A DNA stretch of 64,000 bases from an uncultured Desulfatiglans sp. (GTDB lineage: Bacteria > Desulfobacterota > DSM-4660 > Desulfatiglandales > Desulfatiglandaceae). The notes beneath the pieces were generated by a model, which saw only the letters and a list, made by a program, of their open reading frames with translations, had not been told where the DNA came from and did not search any database. The stretch's first letter is position 1; each line of letters opens with the position of its first letter. A program made the translations under genes and the position numbers. Of this stretch, positions 1 through 8,086 are shown piece by piece. Location: assembly GCA_900498135.1 (NCBI GenBank), contig LR026961.1:2604656-2668655 (forward strand). Direction: 5' to 3'.

Positions 1-723
1 ATGATGACCTACGGGTTCCGGGAGGATTATTACCGGGAGGCGTCGAACCGGGACGTGAAGTTCATCCGGTGGGAGCCGGAGCAGAAGCCGCAGGTGAGCG
101 AGGCCGAGGAAGGGGGCCGGAAGGTGGTGCGGGTGGTGGTGCCCGACCCGATCCTCGGGGAGGAGTTGGCGATCGATGCGGACTACCTCACGCTGTCGGC
201 GGCGGTGATCCCTGCGGCCGGGGCGGAGGAGCTGTCGCGGCAGTTCAAGATCTCGCTCGGTCCGGATGATTTTTTCAAGGAGGCGCACGTCAAATTGCGG
301 CCGGTGGAGTTTTCGACGCAGGGCGTGTACCTGTGCGGCACGGCGCACTACCCGAAGCACATCCCGGAGGTGATCAACCAGGCTTACGGGGCCGCGGGCC
401 GGGCGCTGACCCTGCTCTCGCACGACATCGTGACGGTGTCGGGTGCGGTGTGCGAGGTGGAGGAGAAGAAGTGCATGGGGTGCGGGGCGTGCCTTGCGGC
501 TTGCACCTATGGAGCGATCGAGTTCCGGGATACGCGCCAGGGTCAGAAGGCGGTGGTCAACCCGGTGCTGTGCAAGGGGGACGGGCTGTGCAACGCGGCG
601 TGTCCGACCGGGGCGATCCGGCTGAAGCACTTTACGGACGAGGAGATCATCAGCCAGATCGATGCGGCGATACCGGAGGAAGAGGGCCTGCCGCAGATGG
701 ATGCGGCGGTTGGAGATGTGTAG
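1..723 (+). CDS. hdrA: HdrA-like heterodisulfide reductase iron-sulfur/flavin subunit, C-terminal part
   Basis: Partial gene: the frame is open from the first base, and the 240 residues match only the end of HdrA-type proteins, so the true start lies outside the window. The segment around residues 110-140 (YLCGTAHYPKHIPE, then QAYGAAGRA) is the typical end of the FAD domain. Two ferredoxin-type clusters follow: CMGCGACLAAC near residue 158 and CKGDGLCNAACP near residue 191. HdrA binds FAD and [4Fe-4S] clusters and is the flavin-bifurcation subunit in complexes with HdrBC and MvhD. The mvhD gene begins 54 bases downstream, so the two are probably co-transcribed. Whether this copy is the HdrA or the QmoA/QmoB type cannot be settled without its N-terminus. 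Confidence 0.88.
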   Translation: MMTYGFREDYYREASNRDVKFIRWEPEQKPQVSEAEEGGRKVVRVVVPDPILGEELAIDADYLTLSAAVIPAAGAEELSRQFKISLGPDDFFKEAHVKLRPVEFSTQGVYLCGTAHYPKHIPEVINQAYGAAGRALTLLSHDIVTVSGAVCEVEEKKCMGCGACLAACTYGAIEFRDTRQGQKAVVNPVLCKGDGLCNAACPTGAIRLKHFTDEEIISQIDAAIPEEEGLPQMDAAVGDV

Positions 724-777
724 GATGATCGAAAAACCAGGCAACGCCGGGATGAGCGGCGAAGGGGGTGAGAAGGA

Positions 778-1611
778 ATGAGTGCAGGGGCCAAATTTAA
801 GCCCAGGATGCTCGGGTTTGTATGCCACTGGTGAGCGTACGGCGCCGCTGACATGGCTGGAGTTTCCAGACTACAATATTCGAATGAGATCAGGCTGATT
901 CGCGTCATGTGCTCGGGCAGGGTGGATCTGGAGTTTGTGCTCAGGGCCTTCTCGAACGGACAGGACGGAGTGTTCATAGGCGGCTGTCATTTAGGCGAAT
1001 GCAACTACATCACGCACGGGAACTACCATACGCTGAGCATGGTGCTGCTGTGCAAACGGATCATGGAGCACATCGGGCTGAATCCGGAGCGGCTGCGGAT
1101 CAAGTTCATGTCGGCCGGGGACGGAATCCCCTTTGCGGAGTACATGACGGATTTCAGCCGGACGATCAAGGAGCTGGGCCCGATCGGCGAAGGGGAGGGC
1201 CTGGACCCTGCGCAGCTGAAGGAGAAGCTCGATGCGGTCCGGAAGCTGATTCCCTACATCAAGGTGGTGAAGCGGGAGAAGCTCGAACACCGTCTGACGA
1301 ACAAGGCGGAGTACGAAGGGTTCTACACCCGGGAGGAGATCGAGGAGCTGTTCCGCGACGTGGCCTCCTACTACATCGACCCGGAGAAGTGCCAGGCGTG
1401 TATGACGTGCTTCAGGCGCTGCCCGGCCGAGGCGATCATCGGGGGGAAGAACCTGATCCATGTGATCGACCAGGACAAGTGCATCAAGTGCGGGACCTGC
1501 TACGAGGTCTGCCCCCCGCGCTTCGGCGCGGTGCAGAAGCTCGTCGGCGAGCCCGTACCGCCGCCGATCCCGGAGGAGAAGAGAAAAATCGTCAGAAAGG
1601 CAAAAAGCTGA
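778..1611 (+). CDS. mvhD: MvhD-like electron-transfer subunit, predicted selenoprotein (in-frame UGA = Sec19), with C-terminal ferredoxin domain
   Basis: Read from ATG 778 (purine-rich AGGGGGTGAGAAGG just upstream), the frame runs through one TGA at 832-834 and continues to 1611, giving 277 residues. Around the TGA the protein reads FVCHW-U-AYGAADMAG. This matches the N-terminal CxWC-x-Y-x-x-AD-x-AG signature of MvhD/VhuD, with the second Cys replaced by Sec. GGCHLGECNY and the rest of the MvhD core follow. The last 80 residues carry two 4Fe-4S motifs (CQACMTCFRRCP, CIKCGTCYEVCP), an extension seen in bacterial MvhD proteins. MvhD passes electrons between a hydrogenase or dehydrogenase and HdrA. 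A gene caller would start at ATG 853 and lose the Sec site. The alternative, a nonsense mutation, is unlikely because the residues before the TGA are the conserved family motif. Confidence 0.86.
857..869 (+). promoter_or_regulatory. Candidate bacterial SECIS hairpin downstream of the Sec UGA
   Basis: CTGGA (857-861) and TCCAG (865-869) can pair, leaving a three-base GTT loop (or a five-base AGTTT loop with four pairs). The hairpin starts 22 bases after the UGA at 832-834. Bacterial SECIS elements lie inside the coding region at about this distance and usually show a G-U in the apical loop. The stem is short and the assignment is by eye only. Confidence 0.5.
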
Positions 1612-1706
1612 CCGTTGGCCGATCTTTTCCTTGCCGCTCCGGGATTGAATCGGATAACCGCAAGAGAAGAGATTGCCATTGAACTCAACATATGGGAGTA
1701 TTTCTC

Positions 1707-2333
1707 ATGAAGATCGGTTCCTACACCTACGATGAATATCTCGAGGCGGTTCGCCGGTTCCATGGAACAGTCGCCCCGGGTGTCGTGCTGGGTGGTTTCA
1801 TGGTGGACCTGGCGCTTGGCAACCTCCCCGAAGGGGAGTTTTTCGACGCCCTTTGCGAGACCCGTGCCTGCCTGCCCGATGCGATCCAGTTGCTGACGCC
1901 GTGCACGACGGGCAACGGATGGCTCAAGGTGATCGATCTGGGCCGCTATGCGCTGGTCCTGTATGACAAATCGAGCGGCAGAGGGGTGCGCGTCTATGTC
2001 GATGCGTCCAAAATGGAGGGCTGGCCGGAATTGAAAGGCTGGTACTTCAAGCTCAAACCGAAGAAACAGCAGGATTCCGTCCGCCTTCTGGAGGAGATCA
2101 AGACCGCCGGAGCCAGTGTGTGCAGCCTACAGGCCGTGCAGCTCGATCCGGAGTTTATCAAGGTGCGGCGCCGCAAGGGATTCAAGATCTGCATGGTCTG
2201 CGGAGAGGCCTACCCTGTCACAGACGGCTCGATCTGTCGAGGGTGCCAGGGCGAGGCGCCTTATGTGGCAATGGGGGCATCCCTGCTCGAAAGCCCTGCT
2301 TTTTCCCGCCCGCTCAAATGCCATGCGGTTTGA
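1707..2333 (+). CDS. FmdE-like protein with C-terminal zinc ribbon
   Basis: 208 residues. ATG 1707 is preferred over ATG 1692 because GGGAG lies 8 bases before it. The N-terminal part (YLEAVRRFHGTVAPG, then a glycine-rich GVVLGGFMVDLA segment) resembles the FmdE/Tungsten-formylmethanofuran dehydrogenase subunit E family. The usual Cys after FHG is absent (FHGTVAPG), which may affect metal binding. Near the C-terminus CMVCGEAYP...CRGCQG forms a four-Cys zinc ribbon typical of FmdE-type proteins. Bacterial homologues often sit beside molybdenum or tungsten oxidoreductase and Hdr genes; here it follows mvhD by 95 bases. The exact role is unknown. Confidence 0.7.
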   Translation: MKIGSYTYDEYLEAVRRFHGTVAPGVVLGGFMVDLALGNLPEGEFFDALCETRACLPDAIQLLTPCTTGNGWLKVIDLGRYALVLYDKSSGRGVRVYVDASKMEGWPELKGWYFKLKPKKQQDSVRLLEEIKTAGASVCSLQAVQLDPEFIKVRRRKGFKICMVCGEAYPVTDGSICRGCQGEAPYVAMGASLLESPAFSRPLKCHAV

Positions 2334-2444
2334 AGAGGCCGCCGGCGGCTCTATAGACCCTCTTTCTTCTCCGGGGTTGCCTCGAGGGTGTTCCCGCGTG
2401 TCGAGCGGCCTCTTTCCAGGGGGAGAGGGTCATCCGCCCCGTCC

Positions 2445-3263
2445 ATGCTCAAGCCTTGGAATGAAAAGCCAATGGTCCCAGTAGTCGGCATTACGACGCA
2501 AGTTGTCCAGGAGGCCAAATGGTATAAACACATTGCCGGGCTGGGATTCGAGGCTGTCGAGATCAATCGGCGGAACTCCAAACTGCATTTCAATCTCTAT
2601 TTCCTGGAAAAGGTCAAACGGTACATGGAGGGGTTCGACCTGAGCATCCACTCCGGTACGGCCGGCATTTTCCAGCCCTACCCTTCTTTCACCAAGGCCA
2701 ACCTGGCCGTATTGACCGCGGAACTCGATGTGTGCCGTTTTCTCGAGGCCCGGCAGCTTGTGTTCCATTTGAACGATGGGATCCTGTGTCGAGAGGACAA
2801 GCGGCGCCTAAGAGAGGTGTTCCAGTATGCAGCGGATCTCGGCGTGGACATGTTGTACGAATCGAACAGCATCCTGGTCGCTGATTATGCGTATGACATC
2901 CTTGAGAGTTTTCCGCAGCTCGGATATGTGCTCGATCTCGGGCATCTGAACAACGGCTGCGGGCGCGGCGAGCTCGGCTGCGAGATCGACGTCTTCCTGC
3001 GTGAAGTGAGAAACAGGGTGGTCTACGTGCATGCCAGCAACAATTCGGGGCAGCACGACGAGCACATCGGCCTCGAAGAAGGGACGCTCGATTGGCGTCA
3101 TGCCCTGGATATGCTCGATTTTTCGATCATCATGAAGATCATCCTGGAGGTCAGATCCCTGGAGATGGTGGAGACCTCCCGAACCGCCCTGATGCACTAT
3201 CTAAAACTAAAATTGGGGTCGGACCAACATAACATGCTGAAAATATTTGAATGTCGTGGTTAA
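2445..3263 (+). CDS. Xylose-isomerase-like TIM-barrel protein (sugar phosphate isomerase/epimerase or AP-endonuclease 2 superfamily)
   Basis: About 272 residues from ATG 2445; ATG 2472 is an alternative and neither has a strong Shine-Dalgarno sequence. Features of the family are SIHSGTAG, a Glu/Ser strand YESNS, YVLDLGHLNNG (metal-binding Asp and His), VVYVHASNN and a late Glu in IILEVRS. These are the divalent-metal ligands of the barrel. Substrate is not predictable. The last 20 residues (after ALMHYL) do not look like the family and coincide with a sequence containing GGGGTCGGACC, a string often found at mobile-element edges. The 3' end may therefore have been replaced. Confidence 0.7.
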   Translation: MLKPWNEKPMVPVVGITTQVVQEAKWYKHIAGLGFEAVEINRRNSKLHFNLYFLEKVKRYMEGFDLSIHSGTAGIFQPYPSFTKANLAVLTAELDVCRFLEARQLVFHLNDGILCREDKRRLREVFQYAADLGVDMLYESNSILVADYAYDILESFPQLGYVLDLGHLNNGCGRGELGCEIDVFLREVRNRVVYVHASNNSGQHDEHIGLEEGTLDWRHALDMLDFSIIMKIILEVRSLEMVETSRTALMHYLKLKLGSDQHNMLKIFECRG

Positions 3264-3620
3264 AAAGCGCATTTTCTATGCTTAAACGCTTCATTTCGGT
3301 GTCAAAAAGAGGCTTCTAGTTGGCAAGATGACGTTCCAGGAAAAGATTGACGATTCCGCTTTCTTCTGGAACACTCTCCGGACCCCATAAGCTTGCTCCC
3401 TTTCGCGTGTGGTTCCTGTTCTGCCTGGTTACCGTCAGGAAACGGCCTTTTTGCCCAATCTCGGCGTCGATCTGCGTGCTTGCTTATAGGGTGCGAAATC
3501 CGTACGCCTCAGCGCAATCATTCGATTTCCTTTATAATTGCAAAAAATCCTCATTTCCCGATTGGAAACCGGGTCGTACCCGGAAATCATTTCCGGAAGG
3601 ATACTAGCTTGAATCCACAC
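3264..3620. other. Intergenic region before the cardiolipin synthase gene
   Basis: No convincing gene. The second half is occupied by the most degenerate copy (A) of the palindromic repeat family described under 'repeat'. The rest shows nothing recognisable. Confidence 0.5.
3425..3603 (+). repeat. Palindromic interspersed repeat, copy A (degenerate)
   Basis: About 180 bp matching copies C and D in layout. It has a left end GGTTACCGTCAGGAAACGG, then CTTTTTGCCCAATCTCGGCG, a diverged centre, AAAAATCCTCATTTCC, GATTGGAAACCGGGT, and a right end AAATCATTTCCGGA. Many substitutions suggest it is the oldest copy. It ends about 18 bases before the cardiolipin synthase start, so it could form a hairpin in that leader. 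Confidence 0.75.
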
Positions 3621-5060
3621 ATGGTTTCCACCGCCGTTCTGGTGGTTCACTGGGTCGTCATTGTAATCCTGTCGATCCGTGTGATCATGCGTCGGCCTCC
3701 TGTGGGTGTTGCGATGGCTTGGTTGGCAGTGGTTTTCAGTGTGCCCCTCGCAGGCGCGGCGGTCTATCTGCTCTTCGGCGAAAAACGGCTTGGCCTGAGC
3801 CGTGCCGTGCGGATTCGGAGTGGTGTCCCCCGGCTGACCCGGTGGCAGACGTCCCTCGGGGCCCAAGCGGTAACTGTGTCTTTGCCAATCGGTCCTCCAG
3901 GCGAGCCGCTTCGACGCCACGCCGAGCGCCTCCAGGGTTTCCCCGCCCTGCCGGGGAATGAAACGCTGCTCCTCAGTGATTTCGAGTCGGTCTTCGACCA
4001 TATGATCCGCGACATCGACGCGGCGGAGCAAACGCTTCATCTTTGCTTCTATATTTGGGAGGAGAAAGGCCGCACAGGAGAGATCGTGGACGCCCTGATC
4101 CGCGCGGCTCAGCGTGGGGTGCAGTGCCGGGCGATCGCGGATGCGCTCGGAAGCAAGACATTTCTGAAGGGGGTTCAGGCCAGGAGGCTGCGTCGCGCAG
4201 GCGTCGACCTCAGGGCTGCCTGGCCGACCGGACTCGTACGTGCGCTTGCCACGCGCACCGACCTGCGCAATCATCGGAAGATCGCCGTAATAGACGGGCG
4301 GTTGGCCTACACGGGCAGCCAGAACCTGGTCGACCCCCGCTTCTTTAAACAAAAGGCGGGTGTCGGGGAATGGGTGGACGCCATGGTGCGTATTACGGGG
4401 CCGGCCGCTGCCTCACTCGACGGTGTATTCCTTTTCGATTGGTCGGTCGAAACAGGCGCCACCTTCGAGCCGCCGAGGGTGTGGACAGTGTCGGAATCGG
4501 CCATGCCGGGCGGTTCGGTGGTGCAGGTCGTGCCTTCCGGTCCGGACCTCCAGGCGGAGTCGATTCACCAAGTGCTGCTCAAGGCCATGTATGGCGCCGA
4601 GTGCGAACTCGTAATGACTACGCCTTATTTCGTCCCCGACGATGCGCTGCTGACCGCGCTCACGACGGCCGCTCTCTGCGGTGTGGCGGTGACCCTGATC
4701 ATTCCGGCCCGGAACGATTCACTGCTCGTCCGCCACGCAAGTGCGGCCCACTTCGACGATCTGATGTCGGCAGGGGTTCGGATTGCGCTTTTCAACGGCG
4801 GACTCCTCCACACCAAGAGTCTCACCATCGACGGGGCGGTCAGCGTCTTCGGGTCGGTCAATCTCGACATGCGCAGTTTCTGGCTGGATTCGGAGATCTC
4901 CCTCCTGGTGTACGACCGCGATTTCACCGGTCGTCTTCGTGACCTTCAGGAACGCTACCTTCGTGACTCCGAGCGGCTGGACCCGGATGTCTGGAACTCC
5001 CGCAGCGCCGGGAGCCGTTTTGTCGACAACGCCTGCAGGCTGCTGGGCCCCCTGCTTTGA
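3621..5060 (+). CDS. cls: Cardiolipin synthase / phospholipase D-family protein
   Basis: 479 residues from ATG 3621; the frame is open further upstream but that part is repeat-derived. Two N-terminal membrane helices (VVHWVVIVILSIRVI; GVAMAWLAVVFSVPLAGAAVYLLF) precede two PLD catalytic motifs. The first is NHRKIAVIDG with its His near residue 218, and the second is HTKSLTIDG with its His near residue 397. Each is followed by the usual GS(x)N segment (TGSQNL, FGSVNLDMRS). This is the layout of bacterial ClsA-type enzymes, which join two phosphatidylglycerols (or phosphatidylglycerol and phosphatidylethanolamine) into cardiolipin at the inner membrane. The length fits the family. It stands alone, with a metallophosphoesterase gene downstream. 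Confidence 0.9.
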   Translation: MVSTAVLVVHWVVIVILSIRVIMRRPPVGVAMAWLAVVFSVPLAGAAVYLLFGEKRLGLSRAVRIRSGVPRLTRWQTSLGAQAVTVSLPIGPPGEPLRRHAERLQGFPALPGNETLLLSDFESVFDHMIRDIDAAEQTLHLCFYIWEEKGRTGEIVDALIRAAQRGVQCRAIADALGSKTFLKGVQARRLRRAGVDLRAAWPTGLVRALATRTDLRNHRKIAVIDGRLAYTGSQNLVDPRFFKQKAGVGEWVDAMVRITGPAAASLDGVFLFDWSVETGATFEPPRVWTVSESAMPGGSVVQVVPSGPDLQAESIHQVLLKAMYGAECELVMTTPYFVPDDALLTALTTAALCGVAVTLIIPARNDSLLVRHASAAHFDDLMSAGVRIALFNGGLLHTKSLTIDGAVSVFGSVNLDMRSFWLDSEISLLVYDRDFTGRLRDLQERYLRDSERLDPDVWNSRSAGSRFVDNACRLLGPLL

Positions 5061-5170
5061 AACGTATGAGGCATTGCACTGGTCGTCTTCATCGCTGCGA
5101 AGGAGCGGCAGCGCCTTACAGCCTTTCCGGGATGTCCGACATCGGATTCACCCTGGAGTAGGAGGATCCT

Positions 5171-6370
5171 ATTTTCGTCTTCGGAATAGGTTTGATCACG
5201 GTCGTAACGGTGCTGCAACTCTATGTCTTTAACCGTCTGGGTGCCTTGACCGTGCGGAAGCGACATCTGAACCGCGCAGGGTTGATCGCCGTCGGTCTGG
5301 CATGCTGGATCGTGTTCGTTCTGAGCCGCGTCTATAGGGGGCAGGGGGCCGGCATTGTATCCAATGCGCTCCAGGTGGTCGGAATGCAGTGGGTGGGCTG
5401 CGTTTTTCTCGCTGCGGTCGGGTTTTTCATCGCCGATCTGGTTTCCGGGTTCGGACTGCTGTTCAGGAGGTCGCTGAACCGCTTACGCTTGGTGGGTGCA
5501 GTCTTCGGGGTGATGTCGATCATCCTTGGGCATGTGCAGGCCCTTAGGCCCCCGGTCGTCGAGACCTATGAGGTGGCTGTTGACGCACTGCCCGACACCC
5601 TGGACGGTCTGACCATCGCGGCCCTGGCCGATCTGCACATCGGTGAGGCGCTGCTGGGGCCCGGCTGGTTGAGCGCCCGCATCGACCAGGCCATGGATCT
5701 CCGGCCGGATGTGATCGTTCTGGCCGGGGACTTGTTCGAGCGCAGGGTCGACCCCCTGGAGATGGTGCCGGTGATGCAGCGGCTTTCGGCGCCGTTGGGC
5801 GTGTGGGCTGTGCGGGGAAACCACGATGCGGTGCGCTCCAATCGCCGGGATGTGACCGGCGAGATCCTTGCGGGCGCCGGAATTCGCCTCCTCGCCAACG
5901 AGTGGGCGCAGCCGGTTGACGGTCTGGTGCTTGCGGGGGTCGATGATTTGACGGTTGCCCGACGGCGCCCGGGGGAGGGGGAGGCCAACTTGGATCGAGC
6001 ACTGCGGGGCAGGCCTGAGGGGGCGACTATCCTCCTTTCGCACACGCCCTGGCTGACCGGCCGTGCAGCGAAGGCCGGCGTGGATCTCATGCTTTCAGGT
6101 CACACCCATAACGGCCAGATATGGCCGTTCAAGCACTTGGTGCGGGTCCTCTACCCCCTGGTCGAAGGGATGTACGAGCGCGGAGGGATGAATTTGATCG
6201 TTTCCCGCGGCACCGGGACCTGGGGACCGCGGCTGCGGCTGTGGGTGCCCGGTGAAATCAGCCTAGTCATCCTCCGTCAAAAAGGGCCTCGGAATGCCGA
6301 TGCTTCTGCGTGCAATCAGGCGGCCACTGCATATAGCTTGAAGAATGGGCATAGCACGGCCGGGAGTTGA
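5171..6370 (+). CDS. Membrane-anchored metallophosphoesterase (YkuE/YaeI type)
   Basis: About 399 residues if translation starts at ATT 5171; the first common start codon is TTG 5192. GGAGG at 5161-5165 is placed 5 bases before ATT 5171 and 26 bases before the TTG, so the rare ATT start is the better fit; an in-frame TAG at 5159 bars anything earlier. Several N-terminal membrane helices (roughly residues 1-130) are followed by a calcineurin-like phosphoesterase domain: ALADLHIGE, VLAGDLFE, VRGNHDA, LSHTPW and LSGHTHNGQIWP are the five metal-binding blocks. Members with this layout cleave phosphodiester or UDP-lipid substrates at the membrane. The substrate here is unknown. Confidence 0.82.
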   Translation: MFVFGIGLITVVTVLQLYVFNRLGALTVRKRHLNRAGLIAVGLACWIVFVLSRVYRGQGAGIVSNALQVVGMQWVGCVFLAAVGFFIADLVSGFGLLFRRSLNRLRLVGAVFGVMSIILGHVQALRPPVVETYEVAVDALPDTLDGLTIAALADLHIGEALLGPGWLSARIDQAMDLRPDVIVLAGDLFERRVDPLEMVPVMQRLSAPLGVWAVRGNHDAVRSNRRDVTGEILAGAGIRLLANEWAQPVDGLVLAGVDDLTVARRRPGEGEANLDRALRGRPEGATILLSHTPWLTGRAAKAGVDLMLSGHTHNGQIWPFKHLVRVLYPLVEGMYERGGMNLIVSRGTGTWGPRLRLWVPGEISLVILRQKGPRNADASACNQAATAYSLKNGHSTAGS

Positions 6371-6678
6371 ATCCGGGCCCATTAGTGGCGGACGCGTCTA
6401 TCCGACCGGGTCGTGCATGCCTGACCTGGTCATCGGGTCGATCATTTTCGGGATTGCCGTCCGCTGAGGCACCAAGATCATCGTGGAAACGGGAGCGGCA
6501 TGGCAATCTTCGACGGGAGCCTGAGACAGGAGATGGGAAGAGATCTTTCACGGGGTATGAATCTCTGGAGGGCACGGAAGAGGCCCCCTTTCAAATGTTT
6601 CTTTTTGTGAAATCGATGGCTTGAAAACACATACCGATGAACGTCATCCACAAACGAACTTTTCGGGAGGAGCGGACA
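6371..6678. other. Intergenic region, no supported gene
   Basis: An open frame of 85 codons exists on the plus strand, but its composition (Arg/Ser/Gly rich) and lack of a ribosome binding site argue against a gene. The only useful element is GGGAGGAG at 6664-6671, the ribosome binding site for the following gene. Confidence 0.4.
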
Positions 6679-7539
6679 ATGCCGAATCCGGATTTGAAAA
6701 GAGGAGACAAGGGCGAAGCGGTTTACAGGCTGCAGTCTTTTCTCAACCGTGTCGGAGCGATGCTGATTGCGGACGGGGATTTCGGCCTCGCGACTCAGAG
6801 GGGCGTCCGGTACGCGCAGGATTATGCCGGTCAGCCCGTGTCGGGGATCGCTGGTTTAACGCTCTGGACATGGCTGGAATCCAGGCCGGAGCCGTTTCCA
6901 AAGCTTGACACCAATGGGTTGGCATTCATCGCCCTCGAGGAGACAGGCGGCCTCGCCTATTACGATCTCTACACGCGGTGGCCCCATTATCCCGGCGAGC
7001 AGAGCGGCATCACCATCGGCGTCGGATATGATCTGAAATGGAATACCGAGGCGGATTTCATCGCGTCTTGGGGCTCTCATCTATCCGATGCCGTTCTGGC
7101 TGAACTGGCCAGAGACATCGGTAGACGCGGGACGAAAACCCGTGCTCGGGAACTTCGGCATCTCGGGGTGGAGATTCCTTTCAAATATGCCTGGTCGGTT
7201 TTTATAGAAAAAACCCTGCCGCGGTTCTACGCCGATTGCGAGGGGATTTATCCCTCGCTCGAGCGTCTGCCTGCGCTGTGCCGTTCGGTTCTGGTCAGCC
7301 TCGTCTTCAATCGTGGAACCGATCTGCGCGGAGCTCGGCGGAGGGAAATGAAGGAGATTCAGACGATCCTCGCGCGGGCGGACGAGGCCGTGGCGGACAT
7401 ACAGCAGGTTCAATCGATTCTCGGCGAGGTGGAGGATCAGATCGTATCCATGAAGCGGCTGTGGGATCCCTCCTCCGGTCTGATCAAACGCCGGCAGGCC
7501 GAGGCGAACCTGTGGCGGAAAGGTCTGGAGCTTCTGTAG
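6679..7539 (+). CDS. Peptidoglycan-binding protein with lysozyme/pesticin-like domain
   Basis: 286 residues from ATG 6679, preceded by GGGAGGAG; an ATG at 6637 is in frame but has no ribosome binding site. Residues 1-60 form a PG_binding_1 domain (LKRGDKGEAVYRLQSFLNR...DGDFGLATQRGV). The rest begins FIALEETGGLAYYDLYTR...GITIGVGYDL, which resembles phage-type lysozymes with a catalytic Glu followed by a glycine-rich TIGVGYD strand. A Gly-rich helix (LVFNRGTDL) follows. No signal peptide is visible, so export would need a holin, lysis or another route. Could be a prophage remnant, although no other phage genes are nearby. Confidence 0.65.
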   Translation: MPNPDLKRGDKGEAVYRLQSFLNRVGAMLIADGDFGLATQRGVRYAQDYAGQPVSGIAGLTLWTWLESRPEPFPKLDTNGLAFIALEETGGLAYYDLYTRWPHYPGEQSGITIGVGYDLKWNTEADFIASWGSHLSDAVLAELARDIGRRGTKTRARELRHLGVEIPFKYAWSVFIEKTLPRFYADCEGIYPSLERLPALCRSVLVSLVFNRGTDLRGARRREMKEIQTILARADEAVADIQQVQSILGEVEDQIVSMKRLWDPSSGLIKRRQAEANLWRKGLELL

Positions 7540-7799
7540 GAGAGCATGCGCCGCTGAGAAAAGCGCGAAGACTGTGTCGTGCACTTCGAGCTGATAAAGC
7601 CATCAAAGTTCATGATCTCTCTTACTCGACCTCAGGATTCAGACATCGTCACCTGCTTCCCGTGCCGATCCGATAAAAGGTGCGCCCGTGTGACCGGATC
7701 TGTCAATCAGCTGTGCTAGGGTGCTGCTCAGTTACGGTGAGGGGGATGAAGCGATTGCCCCCTTTGACATGGACGGATCGAAGAGAAGGAGGCGCACCC

Positions 7800-8033
7800 A
7801 TGAGCAATGATGGCCTGCCGGTCTATCTTTTTGAAATGAGGCAATTCATGGGCGGGGCAGAACTTGTTTTCACGACGCTGGTGCGAAGTCGGGAAGAGGC
7901 TGCAGCAGCGGCGATCGAACATCTGGTCGACGGTGAGCTCAACGTCGTCTGGAAACTCTTGCCGGTGGATTCCGTGAAGGTGGTTGGGCAAAAAGCACGA
8001 AAGGGCGAAACCCTGGGAGCTGACATTATGTGA
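7800..8033 (+). CDS. Small protein of unknown function
   Basis: 77 residues from ATG 7800, with AAGGAGGCG 8 bases upstream, a strong ribosome binding site. The protein (MSNDGLPVYLFEMRQF..., then FTTLVRSREEAAAAAIEHL) is soluble, with predicted strand-helix-strand character, and has no recognisable motif. It ends 53 bases from the end of the convergent WYL regulator gene. Real gene status rests mainly on the ribosome binding site. Confidence 0.55.
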   Translation: MSNDGLPVYLFEMRQFMGGAELVFTTLVRSREEAAAAAIEHLVDGELNVVWKLLPVDSVKVVGQKARKGETLGADIM

Positions 8034-8086
8034 TGATCTCCAATAACAGGGTGTACGGGCCGGTGCCGCTGCCGATCAGCGGGCTG

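Noticed and set aside
832-834. TGA as a nonsense mutation or sequencing error in mvhD
   Set aside because: The codons before it (from ATG 778, with ribosome binding site) encode the conserved family start, and TGA falls on the known Sec/Cys site.
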